Shown here: positions 41,642-47,880 of the stretch, one piece after another
Numbering within the stretch: the stretch's first letter is position 1
How the letters are laid out: the number at the start of each line of letters is the position of its first letter
From: Hallerella sp963597395
Lineage (GTDB): Bacteria > Fibrobacterota > Fibrobacteria > Fibrobacterales > Fibrobacteraceae
Direction of reading: 5' to 3'
Length of the DNA: 47,880 bases
Assembly (NCBI GenBank): GCA_963597395.1
Contig: CAVBPX010000012.1
Span: 1-47,880, forward strand
Program-made: the position numbers and the translations under genes
Notes under the pieces: generated by a model
Database searches by the model: none
What the model saw: the letters and a program-made list of their open reading frames with translations, nothing else
What the model was told of the DNA's origin: nothing

Positions 41642-43447
41642 TTATTTTTTCTTCGCGGGCTTTTCCTGCTTCTTTTCGGGAGCGCCCATCGCCTTTTTGT
41701 AAAGGTTCATGTCGGAAAGATACTTGATGGCTTCCTTCACCTGGGCGTCGCTTTCGAGCGTAAACGCGGTGCTTGCGGAATCTCCTTGGACTGCGGTGAG
41801 CAATTCGCGCTTGATGCCTTTCAGAATGTAGTCCTTGCTTTCGTTGAACTGGCGGTCCTTATCGTTTTCGAGAGCCGTGCGGAGAGCCTTGACCTGCGCA
41901 TCGAGCGTGGAATCCGAGAGCGTCTTGGAGGAATCCCCCATAAAGTTCTGTTCGCGGATGAGGCCCTTTTCGAGAATCTCGAGCGTCGCAATCGAATTGC
42001 TCTTGATTTTGGTGAAGTTCGTATCCTTAAAACAAAAGTCCTTGAAAGCGAGGAAGAGGGAATCCGGAACTTGCCAGTTCCCGTCAATTTTTGCCCCCTG
42101 TTTTTCGAGCGCCGGACGGATTTTTACGGCAAACTTGAAGTACATCGCCATTCTTTCCTGCACCTGTACGACCCACGGAATCGGGTCCAGTTCAACATCG
42201 ACGTCCGGCGTGATGCCGCCTCCGCCAAACATCTTGCGGCCCGCATTGGTCACAAACGTATCGACCGCGACCGTATCCTTTTCGACTGCGACCGTGTCCG
42301 CTTTTTCTTCTTCGGCTTCTTCATCCTCGTAGGCTTCCTCTTCGCGGAGCTTCAATCCCTTGATGCCGTTTTCGGGCTTGTTGATGCAGCGTCCGAACGG
42401 AAGGTAGTAGAATGCGGTGGTGAGTTTCAGCGCGTAGCCCTGGTTGTCGAGCGGGAAAATGGTCTGGACGGAGCCTTTTCCGAACGAGGTCTTTCCGATG
42501 ATGAGTCCGCGGTCCCAGTCCTGGATGGCGCCCGAGACGATTTCGGCCGCGCTTGCGGAACCCTGGTTGACAAGGACGACGAGGGGAACGTCCGGGGAGA
42601 CGATGCCGTCTTTCCGTGCGCGGCTTTCAGTCTGCTGCGTGCGGCCGCGCGTGCTCACGATGAGGTTTCCTTTTTTGAGGAAAAGTTCGCCGATTTCCAC
42701 GGCCTGGTTCAAAAGTCCGCCCGGGTTGTAGCGCAGGTCCAGAATGAGCTTTTTCATTCCCTGCTTTTGAAGCTTGTGAATGGCGCTCACCACTTCTTCG
42801 CGCGTTTTGAGCGAGAAGGAGGAGAGCTTGATGTATCCGATGTCCTTTGTAACCATGCCGCTATACGGTACGGCGTGGACGACAATCTTTGCGCGGGTAA
42901 TCGTAAAGTCCATCAGTTCGCTCACACCGGTCCGCGCGATGCTGATGGTAACGTCGGTCCCCACTTTGCCGCGAAGCTTTCCGACAGCCTCGTCGAGCGT
43001 GTATCCGTGCGTATCCTTGCCGTCGATTTTCACGATGCGGTCGCCGGCGCGGATGCCGAGGTTAAACGCGGGCGTCCCCGCGAGCGGAGAAATGACGGTC
43101 AGAACGTTGTCGCGAAGGCTGATGGTGATGCCCACGCCGCCGAATTCCCCTTCGGTCGAAACCTTCAGGTCTTCGTAGTCCTTGGGGGCGAAAACCGCCG
43201 TATGCGGGTCGAGAATGCTCCGCATCCCTTGAACGGCCGCGTCGGAGAGTTCCGAGGGATCGACGTCCTCGACGTATTTCAGGTTTACTTCCGAGAGAAC
43301 CTTGTTGAGCCGGGAAAGTTCCTCGTAAAAATCGCCCGGGGCCTTCTTTTCGGCTTTGGGCGAGGCTGCAAACGTGAAGCTCGCTGCGACGGCCGTGACG
43401 ACAACGGACTTGAAGAAAAGGGACACAAAGGACATTCTGGATTTCAT
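41642..43447 (-). CDS. C-terminal processing peptidase (S41, Ctp)
   Basis: A 601-residue periplasmic protease with a signal peptide (FFKSVVVTAVAASFTFAA). A PDZ domain spans about 85-170 (GGVGITISLRDNVLTVISPLAGTPAF, GIRAGDRIVKIDGKDT), followed by the S41 catalytic core with LVNQGSASAAEIVSGAIQDW (nucleophile Ser) and GKTSFGKGSVQT (catalytic Lys). The C-terminal region has an acidic insert (YEDEEAEEEKADTV) and ends in KKQEKPAKKK. It is larger than E. coli-type CtpA because of this tail. ATG 43447 or 43435 could be used. Confidence 0.88.
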   Translation of the reverse strand: MKSRMSFVSLFFKSVVVTAVAASFTFAASPKAEKKAPGDFYEELSRLNKVLSEVNLKYVEDVDPSELSDAAVQGMRSILDPHTAVFAPKDYEDLKVSTEGEFGGVGITISLRDNVLTVISPLAGTPAFNLGIRAGDRIVKIDGKDTHGYTLDEAVGKLRGKVGTDVTISIARTGVSELMDFTITRAKIVVHAVPYSGMVTKDIGYIKLSSFSLKTREEVVSAIHKLQKQGMKKLILDLRYNPGGLLNQAVEIGELFLKKGNLIVSTRGRTQQTESRARKDGIVSPDVPLVVLVNQGSASAAEIVSGAIQDWDRGLIIGKTSFGKGSVQTIFPLDNQGYALKLTTAFYYLPFGRCINKPENGIKGLKLREEEAYEDEEAEEEKADTVAVEKDTVAVDTFVTNAGRKMFGGGGITPDVDVELDPIPWVVQVQERMAMYFKFAVKIRPALEKQGAKIDGNWQVPDSLFLAFKDFCFKDTNFTKIKSNSIATLEILEKGLIREQNFMGDSSKTLSDSTLDAQVKALRTALENDKDRQFNESKDYILKGIKRELLTAVQGDSASTAFTLESDAQVKEAIKYLSDMNLYKKAMGAPEKKQEKPAKKK

Positions 43448-43507
43448 GCCTTTTAAAATACAATTTTTGTAAGCGGTCAAGACCCGGTAAAGACCTTTCC
43501 CGGCAAA

Positions 43508-43543
43508 TAAAAAGACCCCGCCCGAGGGCGGAGCCTTTTTTTG
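43508..43543. terminator. Terminator between oadA-type gene and ctp
   Basis: The minus-strand sequence GGCTCCGCCC-TCGG-type hairpin with GGCGGGG and a following TCTTTTTATTT fits a rho-independent terminator 15-50 bases after the OadA-type gene; an A/T-run on the other side would allow some function in reverse. The stem has one mismatch or wobble. Confidence 0.7.
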
Positions 43544-43557
43544 AATTCCGAAACGGA

Positions 43558-45159
43558 CTACTTGAGCGTGCTGACCTGCACGTCCCAGCTTTGACCGTTG
43601 AGGGCGACGCGGTAGGTGTTTGTCGCCTGGACCTTCATGCCGTTTGTGTTGACGGACGCCGCTGCGGGCTTTGCAGCCTGTGCGGGAGCCGCATTCGGAT
43701 CCTTTTTGGGAACGCCGATGTGACGGTTTCCCTTGAGGAAGTCGATGCCCTTGTTTCCGCCCTTCGTCTGGAGGCAGCCCGTGATGAAGATGTTCTCGTC
43801 GTTTACGGGGAGACCGTTTTCTTCGAGCAGCTTCTTGGCCTGGGGAATGCCCGGTTCGAGAATCTCGGCCGCGCACTTGACGCCCGGATGGGCTTCCGCA
43901 AAGGGCTTCTTGCCCATCTGTTCCGAGGCTATCTTCACGAGTTCCGCATCCGGTTCGCACGGGGTCTTTCCGAGGTAGCCGAGAATCATGTTGCCGTAGC
44001 CGTCCGTAATCTTGTGCCAGGTGTCGAGGCCCTTGCTCTTGTTGACCGTGTTGACGTAGGCCTGCTGGAAGTAATACTGGGAGACCGGCGTCACGGAAGA
44101 GGCGAATCCTCCGCGGCGGACACATTCGCTCATGTTCGCAATGACCTGCGGATAGAGGTGGAACGTCTTGGTTTCGCGCATCATCAGCGTGTTGGCCGTG
44201 AGGGCTCCGCCGGGCATCGGGGAGAAAATCACGTCCGACGAAATCTGACGGGATTCGGGCGGGAAGTTGTAGTCCTTGAGGCATTCGACGGCGACGTTGT
44301 TCGCTTCCATGAGCTTGGGTATTGCATTGTCATCGACAATGCCGTCTTCGCCGAGGGCCAGCGCAAAGTCCGTTCCCTTGAGAGCGTGATACATGCTGAA
44401 CAGGTCGGGCTGGGAAGTGCCGCCGGAAAGAGGCTTGCGGGCAAGATCGACGCCGTCCGCGCCGCCGTCAATGGCCGCGAGGTACTGGCGAAGGCCCGTG
44501 CCGCACGTTTCGTGGGAGTGGATGCGAAGTTCCACCTTGTCGCCGAGGAGCTTGCGGGCGCGCTTGAACGTTTCGTAAACCTTCATCGGGTTCGCGGTGC
44601 CGCTTGCGTCCTTGAAGCAGACCGATGCGAACGGAACGCCCGCGTCGAGGATGCTCTTAAGAACCTTCTCGTAGAATTCCGGGTCGTGAGCGCCCTTGCA
44701 TCCGAGGGGAAGTTCCATCATCGTCACGACGACTTCGTGTTCGAGTCCCGCGTCCGTAATGCACTTGCCGGAATAGATGAGGTTGTTCACGTCGTTCAGG
44801 GCGTCGAAGTTGCGGATGCGGGTCATGCCGTGCTTCTTGAACATCTTGGCATGCAGGTCAATCATGTCGTATGGCTGCGGAGCGAGAGCGACCACGTTGA
44901 TGCCGCGGGCAAGGGTCTGCAGACGGGCCTTGGGACCGACCGTCTTGCGGAACGTGTCCATCATGTCGAATGCGTCTTCGCCGCAGTTCTGGTAAAGAGC
45001 CTGGAAGCGCGCGCCGCCGCCCGCCTCAAAGTGGGTGATTCCTGCAGCTGCGGCCGCTTCGACCGCCGGCATAAAATCCTTTGTAAAGACGCGGGCTCCA
45101 AAAATGGATTGGAATCCGTCGCGGAAAGACGTATCTTGGAATAGAATTTTCTTTTTCAT
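43558..45159 (-). CDS. OadA-type carboxyltransferase without biotin domain
   Basis: A 533-residue protein of the pyruvate carboxylase/oxaloacetate decarboxylase carboxyltransferase family. It starts KILFQDTSFRDGFQSIF (metal Asp and the RDxxQS site), has CFKDASGTANP (carboxylated Lys) and RIHSHETCGTG (metal His pair), then the PYC_OADA domain with PGGALTANTLMMRE. The end is a short Ala/Pro linker and TYRVALNGQSWDVQV, the first strand of a biotinyl domain, followed by a stop; no MKM-type biotin site remains. The biotin carrier must be supplied by another gene. Activity likely moves CO2 to or from oxaloacetate. Confidence 0.85.
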   Translation of the reverse strand: MKKKILFQDTSFRDGFQSIFGARVFTKDFMPAVEAAAAAGITHFEAGGGARFQALYQNCGEDAFDMMDTFRKTVGPKARLQTLARGINVVALAPQPYDMIDLHAKMFKKHGMTRIRNFDALNDVNNLIYSGKCITDAGLEHEVVVTMMELPLGCKGAHDPEFYEKVLKSILDAGVPFASVCFKDASGTANPMKVYETFKRARKLLGDKVELRIHSHETCGTGLRQYLAAIDGGADGVDLARKPLSGGTSQPDLFSMYHALKGTDFALALGEDGIVDDNAIPKLMEANNVAVECLKDYNFPPESRQISSDVIFSPMPGGALTANTLMMRETKTFHLYPQVIANMSECVRRGGFASSVTPVSQYYFQQAYVNTVNKSKGLDTWHKITDGYGNMILGYLGKTPCEPDAELVKIASEQMGKKPFAEAHPGVKCAAEILEPGIPQAKKLLEENGLPVNDENIFITGCLQTKGGNKGIDFLKGNRHIGVPKKDPNAAPAQAAKPAAASVNTNGMKVQATNTYRVALNGQSWDVQVSTLK

Positions 45160-45274
45160 AGGGTTTCCATTGGGGGAATCACACCCCCTGTCTAAGGGTC
45201 TAAACGATCCTGTGATAATATATAAAAGTTTGATCCGATCATTAAAAATATTTATAAATGTTTTTTTGAAAGGG

Positions 45275-45325
45275 AAAAAAGGGGGCTTTGACCGCCGGAT
45301 TATGGCGGGTCTCGCCCCTTTTTAG
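45275..45325. terminator. Orphan strong hairpin terminator
   Basis: Outer arms AAAAGGGGGC / GCCCCTTTTT surround an inner stem GACCGCC / GGCGGGTC with a 7-base loop, making a long near-perfect hairpin with T-runs in both senses. No gene ends nearby: both flanking genes start on either side of it. It may end an unannotated small RNA or be a mobile-element remnant. Confidence 0.6.
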
Positions 45326-45480
45326 GCCCGGGGTGGATTCTATCGGTCGCGACAGACCCGAGAGAGGAGTGTGGAGTGTTGAGAGTGAAGAGTGGAGTGT
45401 GGAGAGTTGAGTGTGGAGCGTGAAGCGTGAAGAGTGGAGTGTTGAGAGTGGGGAGTTGGGAAAACAGATCGTTTCAAAAT
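45325..45480. repeat. GAGTGTGGA-type low-complexity repeat
   Basis: Imperfect tandem 7- to 9-base units (GAGTGTG, GAGTGGA, GTGAAGAGTG) fill about 130 bases. Similar tracts lie at 1-130 (inverted) and 47750-47825. They are too degenerate and spacerless for CRISPR. Confidence 0.7.
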
Positions 45481-45632
45481 GACAGGTGAATGGGAACGGC
45501 TCCGTTACACCGTCATCCTGGAGCGGAGCGATAGGATTCGCAAAGGTTCGGTTTGCGATAAAGGCTCGGGGAGGATTCTTGCAAAGGTCGGGGCAAAAAT
45601 TTATTTTTGGCAGAAAATTTAGGAGAAGTCAA

Positions 45633-46868
45633 ATGAAGAAATCCTGCGCTTTTGGTGGCGTTCTGCTCAGCGGCGTTCTAGCCCTTTCGGCATGCGGCGA
45701 CGACGTCACAAAAGTCACGAACGTGACGAACGTTACTAACGAAAATTCCGGTATGGAAATTGCGGGGTCCGTGGACGACTTCGGAACGTGCGATTCCGCT
45801 TCCGTCGGAAAAATGATGTTCGCCTCGGACGAAAACACGGCCTACATTTGTGCGGATTCGGGCTGGATACCGCTTTCGGAAAAAGCTTCGGACGGAAAAG
45901 ACGGCGCCTCCTGCACCGCGGAAAAACTTTCGGACGGCTCGGGCTACAGGGTCGTATGCGGCGCGGATTCGGTGGGCGTCATCCTGAACGGCGAAAACGG
46001 CACGGCGGGAACGTCCTGCACCGCGGAAAAACTTTCGGACGGCTCGGGCTACAAGGTCGTATGCGGAGACGACTCCGTAGGTGTCGTTCTGAACGGCGAA
46101 AAAGGCGCGGACGGCGCCGACGGAACCGGCTGTTCGATTGCGGACAATGGTGACGGCACGCTCTCGCAGGTTTGCGGAACGGATACGGTCACCTTGTACA
46201 AGGCGCTTTGCGACGGCAAAGCTTATGATCCGAATACCGCTTATTGCATCGAGAATACCCTGCATCCTTATTCCTGTGGCGGCAAGGGCTATGATGTGTC
46301 CGAGGAATTTTGCGACGTCCGCGATTCGACCCTTTACGGTTACGTGAAAATCGGCAGCCAGACATGGATGGCGGAAAATTTGAACTACGATACCACGGCA
46401 AGCTACTGCTATGATAATAACACCGAGAACTGCGCAAAGTACGGTCGCCTTTATACGTGGGAAGCGGCGACGCAGGCATGTCCTTCGGGCTGGCATCTGC
46501 CCGATTCGACGGAATGGAACGCTCTTCAAGCCCATGTTGCCCAAAACATCACCGGTGGCGAAGATTCCATCGGTTACGCGCTCAAGGCGAAGGAAGGCTG
46601 GGGCGAGAAAAAAGACGGATCGAACGCATTTGGTTTTAATGCGCTCCCTGCGGGCTATATTATTGGAGACGGCTTCTATGCTGTTGAACAAATGGCGGCC
46701 TTTTGGGGCGCCACGGATTCCGAAGGCAAGGGCTATGCCCGCAGTTTGGTTGTGGATAATCCCGGAATGCTTGTTGGATTTTCCGATAAGAGCAGTGCGG
46801 CTTCCGTCCGCTGTGTCAAGGATGCGACGGATTCCGAATCGTTGAAAAATGTTGTAAAATACGACTGA
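45633..46868 (+). CDS. FISUMP-domain lipoprotein with tandem repeat
   Basis: A 411-residue lipoprotein: signal peptide and lipobox ALSAC (C21), then two nearly identical 35-residue repeats (SCTAEKLSDGSGY...VVCG.DSVGV.LNGE, from about 93 and 128) and a third degenerate one. Gly-rich NGENGTAGT and GEKGADGADG links join them. The C-terminal FISUMP domain has YVKIGSQTWMAENLNY, CPSGWHLPDSTEWNAL and a closing SAASVRCVK. This domain is the largest paralogous family in Fibrobacter succinogenes and marks the lineage; its role is thought to be at the cell surface but is not known. AGGAG at 45621 supports the start. Confidence 0.92.
   Translation: MKKSCAFGGVLLSGVLALSACGDDVTKVTNVTNVTNENSGMEIAGSVDDFGTCDSASVGKMMFASDENTAYICADSGWIPLSEKASDGKDGASCTAEKLSDGSGYRVVCGADSVGVILNGENGTAGTSCTAEKLSDGSGYKVVCGDDSVGVVLNGEKGADGADGTGCSIADNGDGTLSQVCGTDTVTLYKALCDGKAYDPNTAYCIENTLHPYSCGGKGYDVSEEFCDVRDSTLYGYVKIGSQTWMAENLNYDTTASYCYDNNTENCAKYGRLYTWEAATQACPSGWHLPDSTEWNALQAHVAQNITGGEDSIGYALKAKEGWGEKKDGSNAFGFNALPAGYIIGDGFYAVEQMAAFWGATDSEGKGYARSLVVDNPGMLVGFSDKSSAASVRCVKDATDSESLKNVVKYD
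45909..46118 (+). repeat. 105-bp tandem repeat inside the FISUMP lipoprotein
   Basis: Two direct copies, starting TCCTGCACCGCGG at 45909 and 46014, are nearly identical over the first 60 bases and diverge later. The period is 105 bases (35 codons), in frame, so copy number could vary by recombination without breaking the gene. Confidence 0.85.
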
Positions 46869-46899
46869 TCGAAACTTTTCGCATATGTAAAAAATGTCT

Positions 46900-46928
46900 A
46901 AAGGCCCGGGTCAAGCATCCGGGCTTTA
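46900..46928. terminator. Terminator between FISUMP and acetyltransferase genes
   Basis: AAAGGCCCGG (46900-46909) pairs with CCGGGCTTT (46919-46927) around a 9-base loop. The right arm overlaps the stop codon of the converging acetyltransferase gene. T-runs are moderate in both senses, so it probably ends both transcripts. Confidence 0.6.
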
Positions 46929-47489
46929 CTGTTCAATTGTCCGGTGAACCTTGCATGGATTTCCGAAGGCGACGACATCGCTCGGTATGTCCTTTGTGAC
47001 GACGCTCCCCGCACCGATAACGGCCCGGTCGCCAATGGTAACGCCCGGGCAGATGATGACGGAGCCTCCCAGCCACACGTCGTTTCCGATTGTGATGGGC
47101 TTTGCGATGCACCGCTTGCGGCGTTCCTCGGCGTTTACCGGATGCGTTGCCGCGTAAATTTGCACGTTCGGGGCTATCCAACAGCGTTCCCCTATTTGCA
47201 CTTTGGCCGTGTCGAGGATGGTGCAGCCGTAATTGATAAAGGTTCCGCCGCCGATAAAAGTGTTCTTTCCGACGTCACACCTAAAGGGAGGTTCGATGTG
47301 CACCGAGGCGTCCCATGCGCCCAAAAGATTTGCAAAACATTCCTGGCGAAGCTCGATTTCTTCGGGCGAGGAAGAGTTGATGCGAAAGAGAAGATTTTGA
47401 CATTCGAGACGAAGTTCAAGCTCCTCGACGGGTGTCGTCCTAAAATGCTCGCCGAAGATGTTTCGCAAATAGGCTTCCCTGTCGGGCAT
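46926..47489 (-). CDS. Sugar O-acetyltransferase (maltose/galactoside type)
   Basis: A 187-residue left-handed beta-helix acetyltransferase of the LacA/Maa group, transferring acetyl from acetyl-CoA to a sugar hydroxyl. The N-terminal Mac domain (LRNIFGEHFRTT..., about 1-55) leads to hexapeptide repeats with INYGCTILDTAKVQIGERCWIAPNV, catalytic His in ATHPVNAEERR, and the acetyl-CoA-binding end DVWLGGSVIICPGVTIGDRAVIGAGSVV. The start directly follows the stop of the small lipoprotein gene (TAAATG). The natural substrate is unknown. Confidence 0.9.
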   Translation of the reverse strand: MPDREAYLRNIFGEHFRTTPVEELELRLECQNLLFRINSSSPEEIELRQECFANLLGAWDASVHIEPPFRCDVGKNTFIGGGTFINYGCTILDTAKVQIGERCWIAPNVQIYAATHPVNAEERRKRCIAKPITIGNDVWLGGSVIICPGVTIGDRAVIGAGSVVTKDIPSDVVAFGNPCKVHRTIEQ

Positions 47490-47654
47490 TTATTCCGCTT
47501 CTTCTTCGGTCGTGCAATTGGGCGAGGACGGATTTTCGGTACATTCGTCTGCAGTGCCGCTTGTGCTGCTTGAACTGTCGCTCGAACAGGCGGAGATGGA
47601 AACGGTGAGCGCAAAGGCGCAAAGGGCGAGAATCAAAGGAAATTTCTTTTTCAT
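47490..47654 (-). CDS. Small Ser-rich lipoprotein (54 residues)
   Basis: MKKKFPLILALCAFALTVSI-SAC is a signal peptide with lipobox ISAC (C23). The mature peptide is 31 residues, Ser/Thr/Glu-rich with a Cys pair (ADECTENPSSPNC), and no domain. ATG 47654 is chosen over the upstream ATG 47663 because a perfect TATAAT -10 (47662-47667) lies 7 bases before 47654, and 47663 falls inside it. Its function is unknown; it is probably co-transcribed with the acetyltransferase gene, which starts at its stop. Confidence 0.65.
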   Translation of the reverse strand: MKKKFPLILALCAFALTVSISACSSDSSSSTSGTADECTENPSSPNCTTEEEAE

Positions 47655-47661
47655 GCTTTCC

Positions 47662-47667
47662 ATTATA
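47662..47667 (-). promoter_or_regulatory. Consensus -10 (TATAAT) of the small lipoprotein
   Basis: A perfect TATAAT on the minus strand is followed by G at the next position and lies 7 bases before the ATG at 47654. This is the clearest leaderless-type arrangement in the window. No good -35 is present at 16-18 bases. Confidence 0.5.
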
Positions 47668-47736
47668 GATTTTTTCGCCTGGCTTGACCGCTTTTGCGCC
47701 TTGTAAAGTGAAATTTTTCGATGCATTTGTCTGAAA

Positions 47737-47880
47737 GTCATCCTGGAGCGGCGTTCAGAACTTAGGTGAGAGTGGAGTGTGGAGAGTGGAGTGTGAAGTG
47801 TGGAGTGTGGAGTGTTCGCTAGGCAACCTATCTGCCGACCGGCAGGATCTGTAATCAGAACTTAGAACTGAGAGCTTAGA
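47737..47880. repeat. Intergenic repeat cluster at window end
   Basis: Contains GTCATCCTGGAGCG (47737-47750), TTCAGAACTTAG, a GAGTGTGGA-type tract (about 47768-47817), and a CTGCCGACCGGCAG inverted repeat. The same elements occur at 1-180, partly inverted, and at 45325-45540. No gene is supported here. Confidence 0.65.

Larger units (their letters stand above)
45160..45632. other. Gene-free spacer with hairpin and repeats
   Basis: No gene is supported. On the oadA side lies AT-rich sequence with minus-strand TATATTATC, a candidate -10. Next is a strong hairpin (45275-45325). From 45325 to 45480 are GAGTGTGGA-type low-complexity repeats in the plus sense, and at 45511-45540 the dispersed motif CGTCATCCTGGAGCGGAGCG. 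A GGTGGATTCTATCGG word (about 45330-45344) also occurs inverted near 13290-13310. The FISUMP gene's Shine-Dalgarno AGGAG lies at 45621-45625. Confidence 0.65.

Noticed and set aside
41642..44284. An 880-residue open frame covering the S41 protease and part of the OadA-type gene
   Set aside because: Its N-terminal 280 residues are Arg/Pro/Gly-rich, have no domain, and lie in another frame of the OadA-type gene. The protease proper starts at 43447 with a signal peptide.
45325..45480. CRISPR-like repetitive tract
   Set aside because: The units are 7-9 bases, degenerate and lack unique spacers; no cas genes are present.
1..47880. tRNA, rRNA or known riboswitch
   Set aside because: I saw no cloverleaf with GTTC-loop and CCA-type end, no rRNA sequence and no recognisable riboswitch core in any spacer; a covariance-model scan would settle this.

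Overview
The window reads as an ordinary chromosomal segment of a Fibrobacter-type bacterium (phylum Fibrobacterota). The strongest markers are a lipoprotein with the Fibrobacter succinogenes major paralogous (FISUMP) domain at 45633-46868, a GLUG-repeat lipoprotein, a lamin-tail/CotH surface lipoprotein, a DUF4954 protein, several lipoproteins with Ser-rich linkers, and a Gram-negative envelope gene set (Lpt, Mla, MurJ). I see no rRNA, tRNA, CRISPR array, prophage or transposase gene. Coding density is high and about 41 genes are supported.

Layout. 1-399 is a repeat-rich spacer. 400-5957 holds a MATE exporter, mscL, an EamA-type transporter, then (minus strand) a SIR2-like gene, a DksA-type zinc-finger gene and an aldose 1-epimerase. 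6002-9025 has the GLUG lipoprotein, a flavin reductase-like protein and a queuosine-precursor-type transporter. 9105-13281 has a family-4 glycosyltransferase coupled to an unknown gene, a divergent DUF4954 gene and a small M48 metallopeptidase. leuS (13368-16061) and murJ converge on a bidirectional terminator. From 27157 down to 20561 runs lptC, an ostA-like gene, lptB, rpoN, hpf, hprK and an MCE/MlaD gene, with the CotH lipoprotein downstream. This matches the well-known lpt-rpoN-hpf neighbourhood, with hprK next to hpf. glk is divergent from lptC. A packed six-gene minus-strand run (32482 to 28429) contains rdgB, a PAP2 phosphatase, a histidine phosphatase and an arylamine N-acetyltransferase-like gene. 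cysK and an AT-richer patch with a probable outer-membrane protein follow. A second long minus-strand run (43447 to 34685) carries a C-terminal processing protease, mlaE, a DUF721/DciA-like gene, gyrB, a polyprenyl synthase, a UvrD-type helicase and an arginase-fold protein. The end holds an OadA-type carboxyltransferase, the FISUMP lipoprotein, a sugar O-acetyltransferase and a tiny lipoprotein.

Most worth a second look: (1) the SIR2-like gene has no canonical start that keeps its N-terminal glycine motif; its reading frame continues in frame from the dksA TAG stop, so a CTG start or readthrough is implied. (2) A small family of terminal-inverted-repeat elements, MITE-like and without transposase, occurs as two long copies, one mini copy and one solo end; two copies bracket the dksA-SIR2 pair and one sits against the glk ribosome-binding site. 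(3) Several genes without Shine-Dalgarno sequences have a -10-like hexamer 6-7 bases before the ATG, which suggests leaderless transcripts. (4) The OadA-type subunit stops before any biotin-carrier domain.
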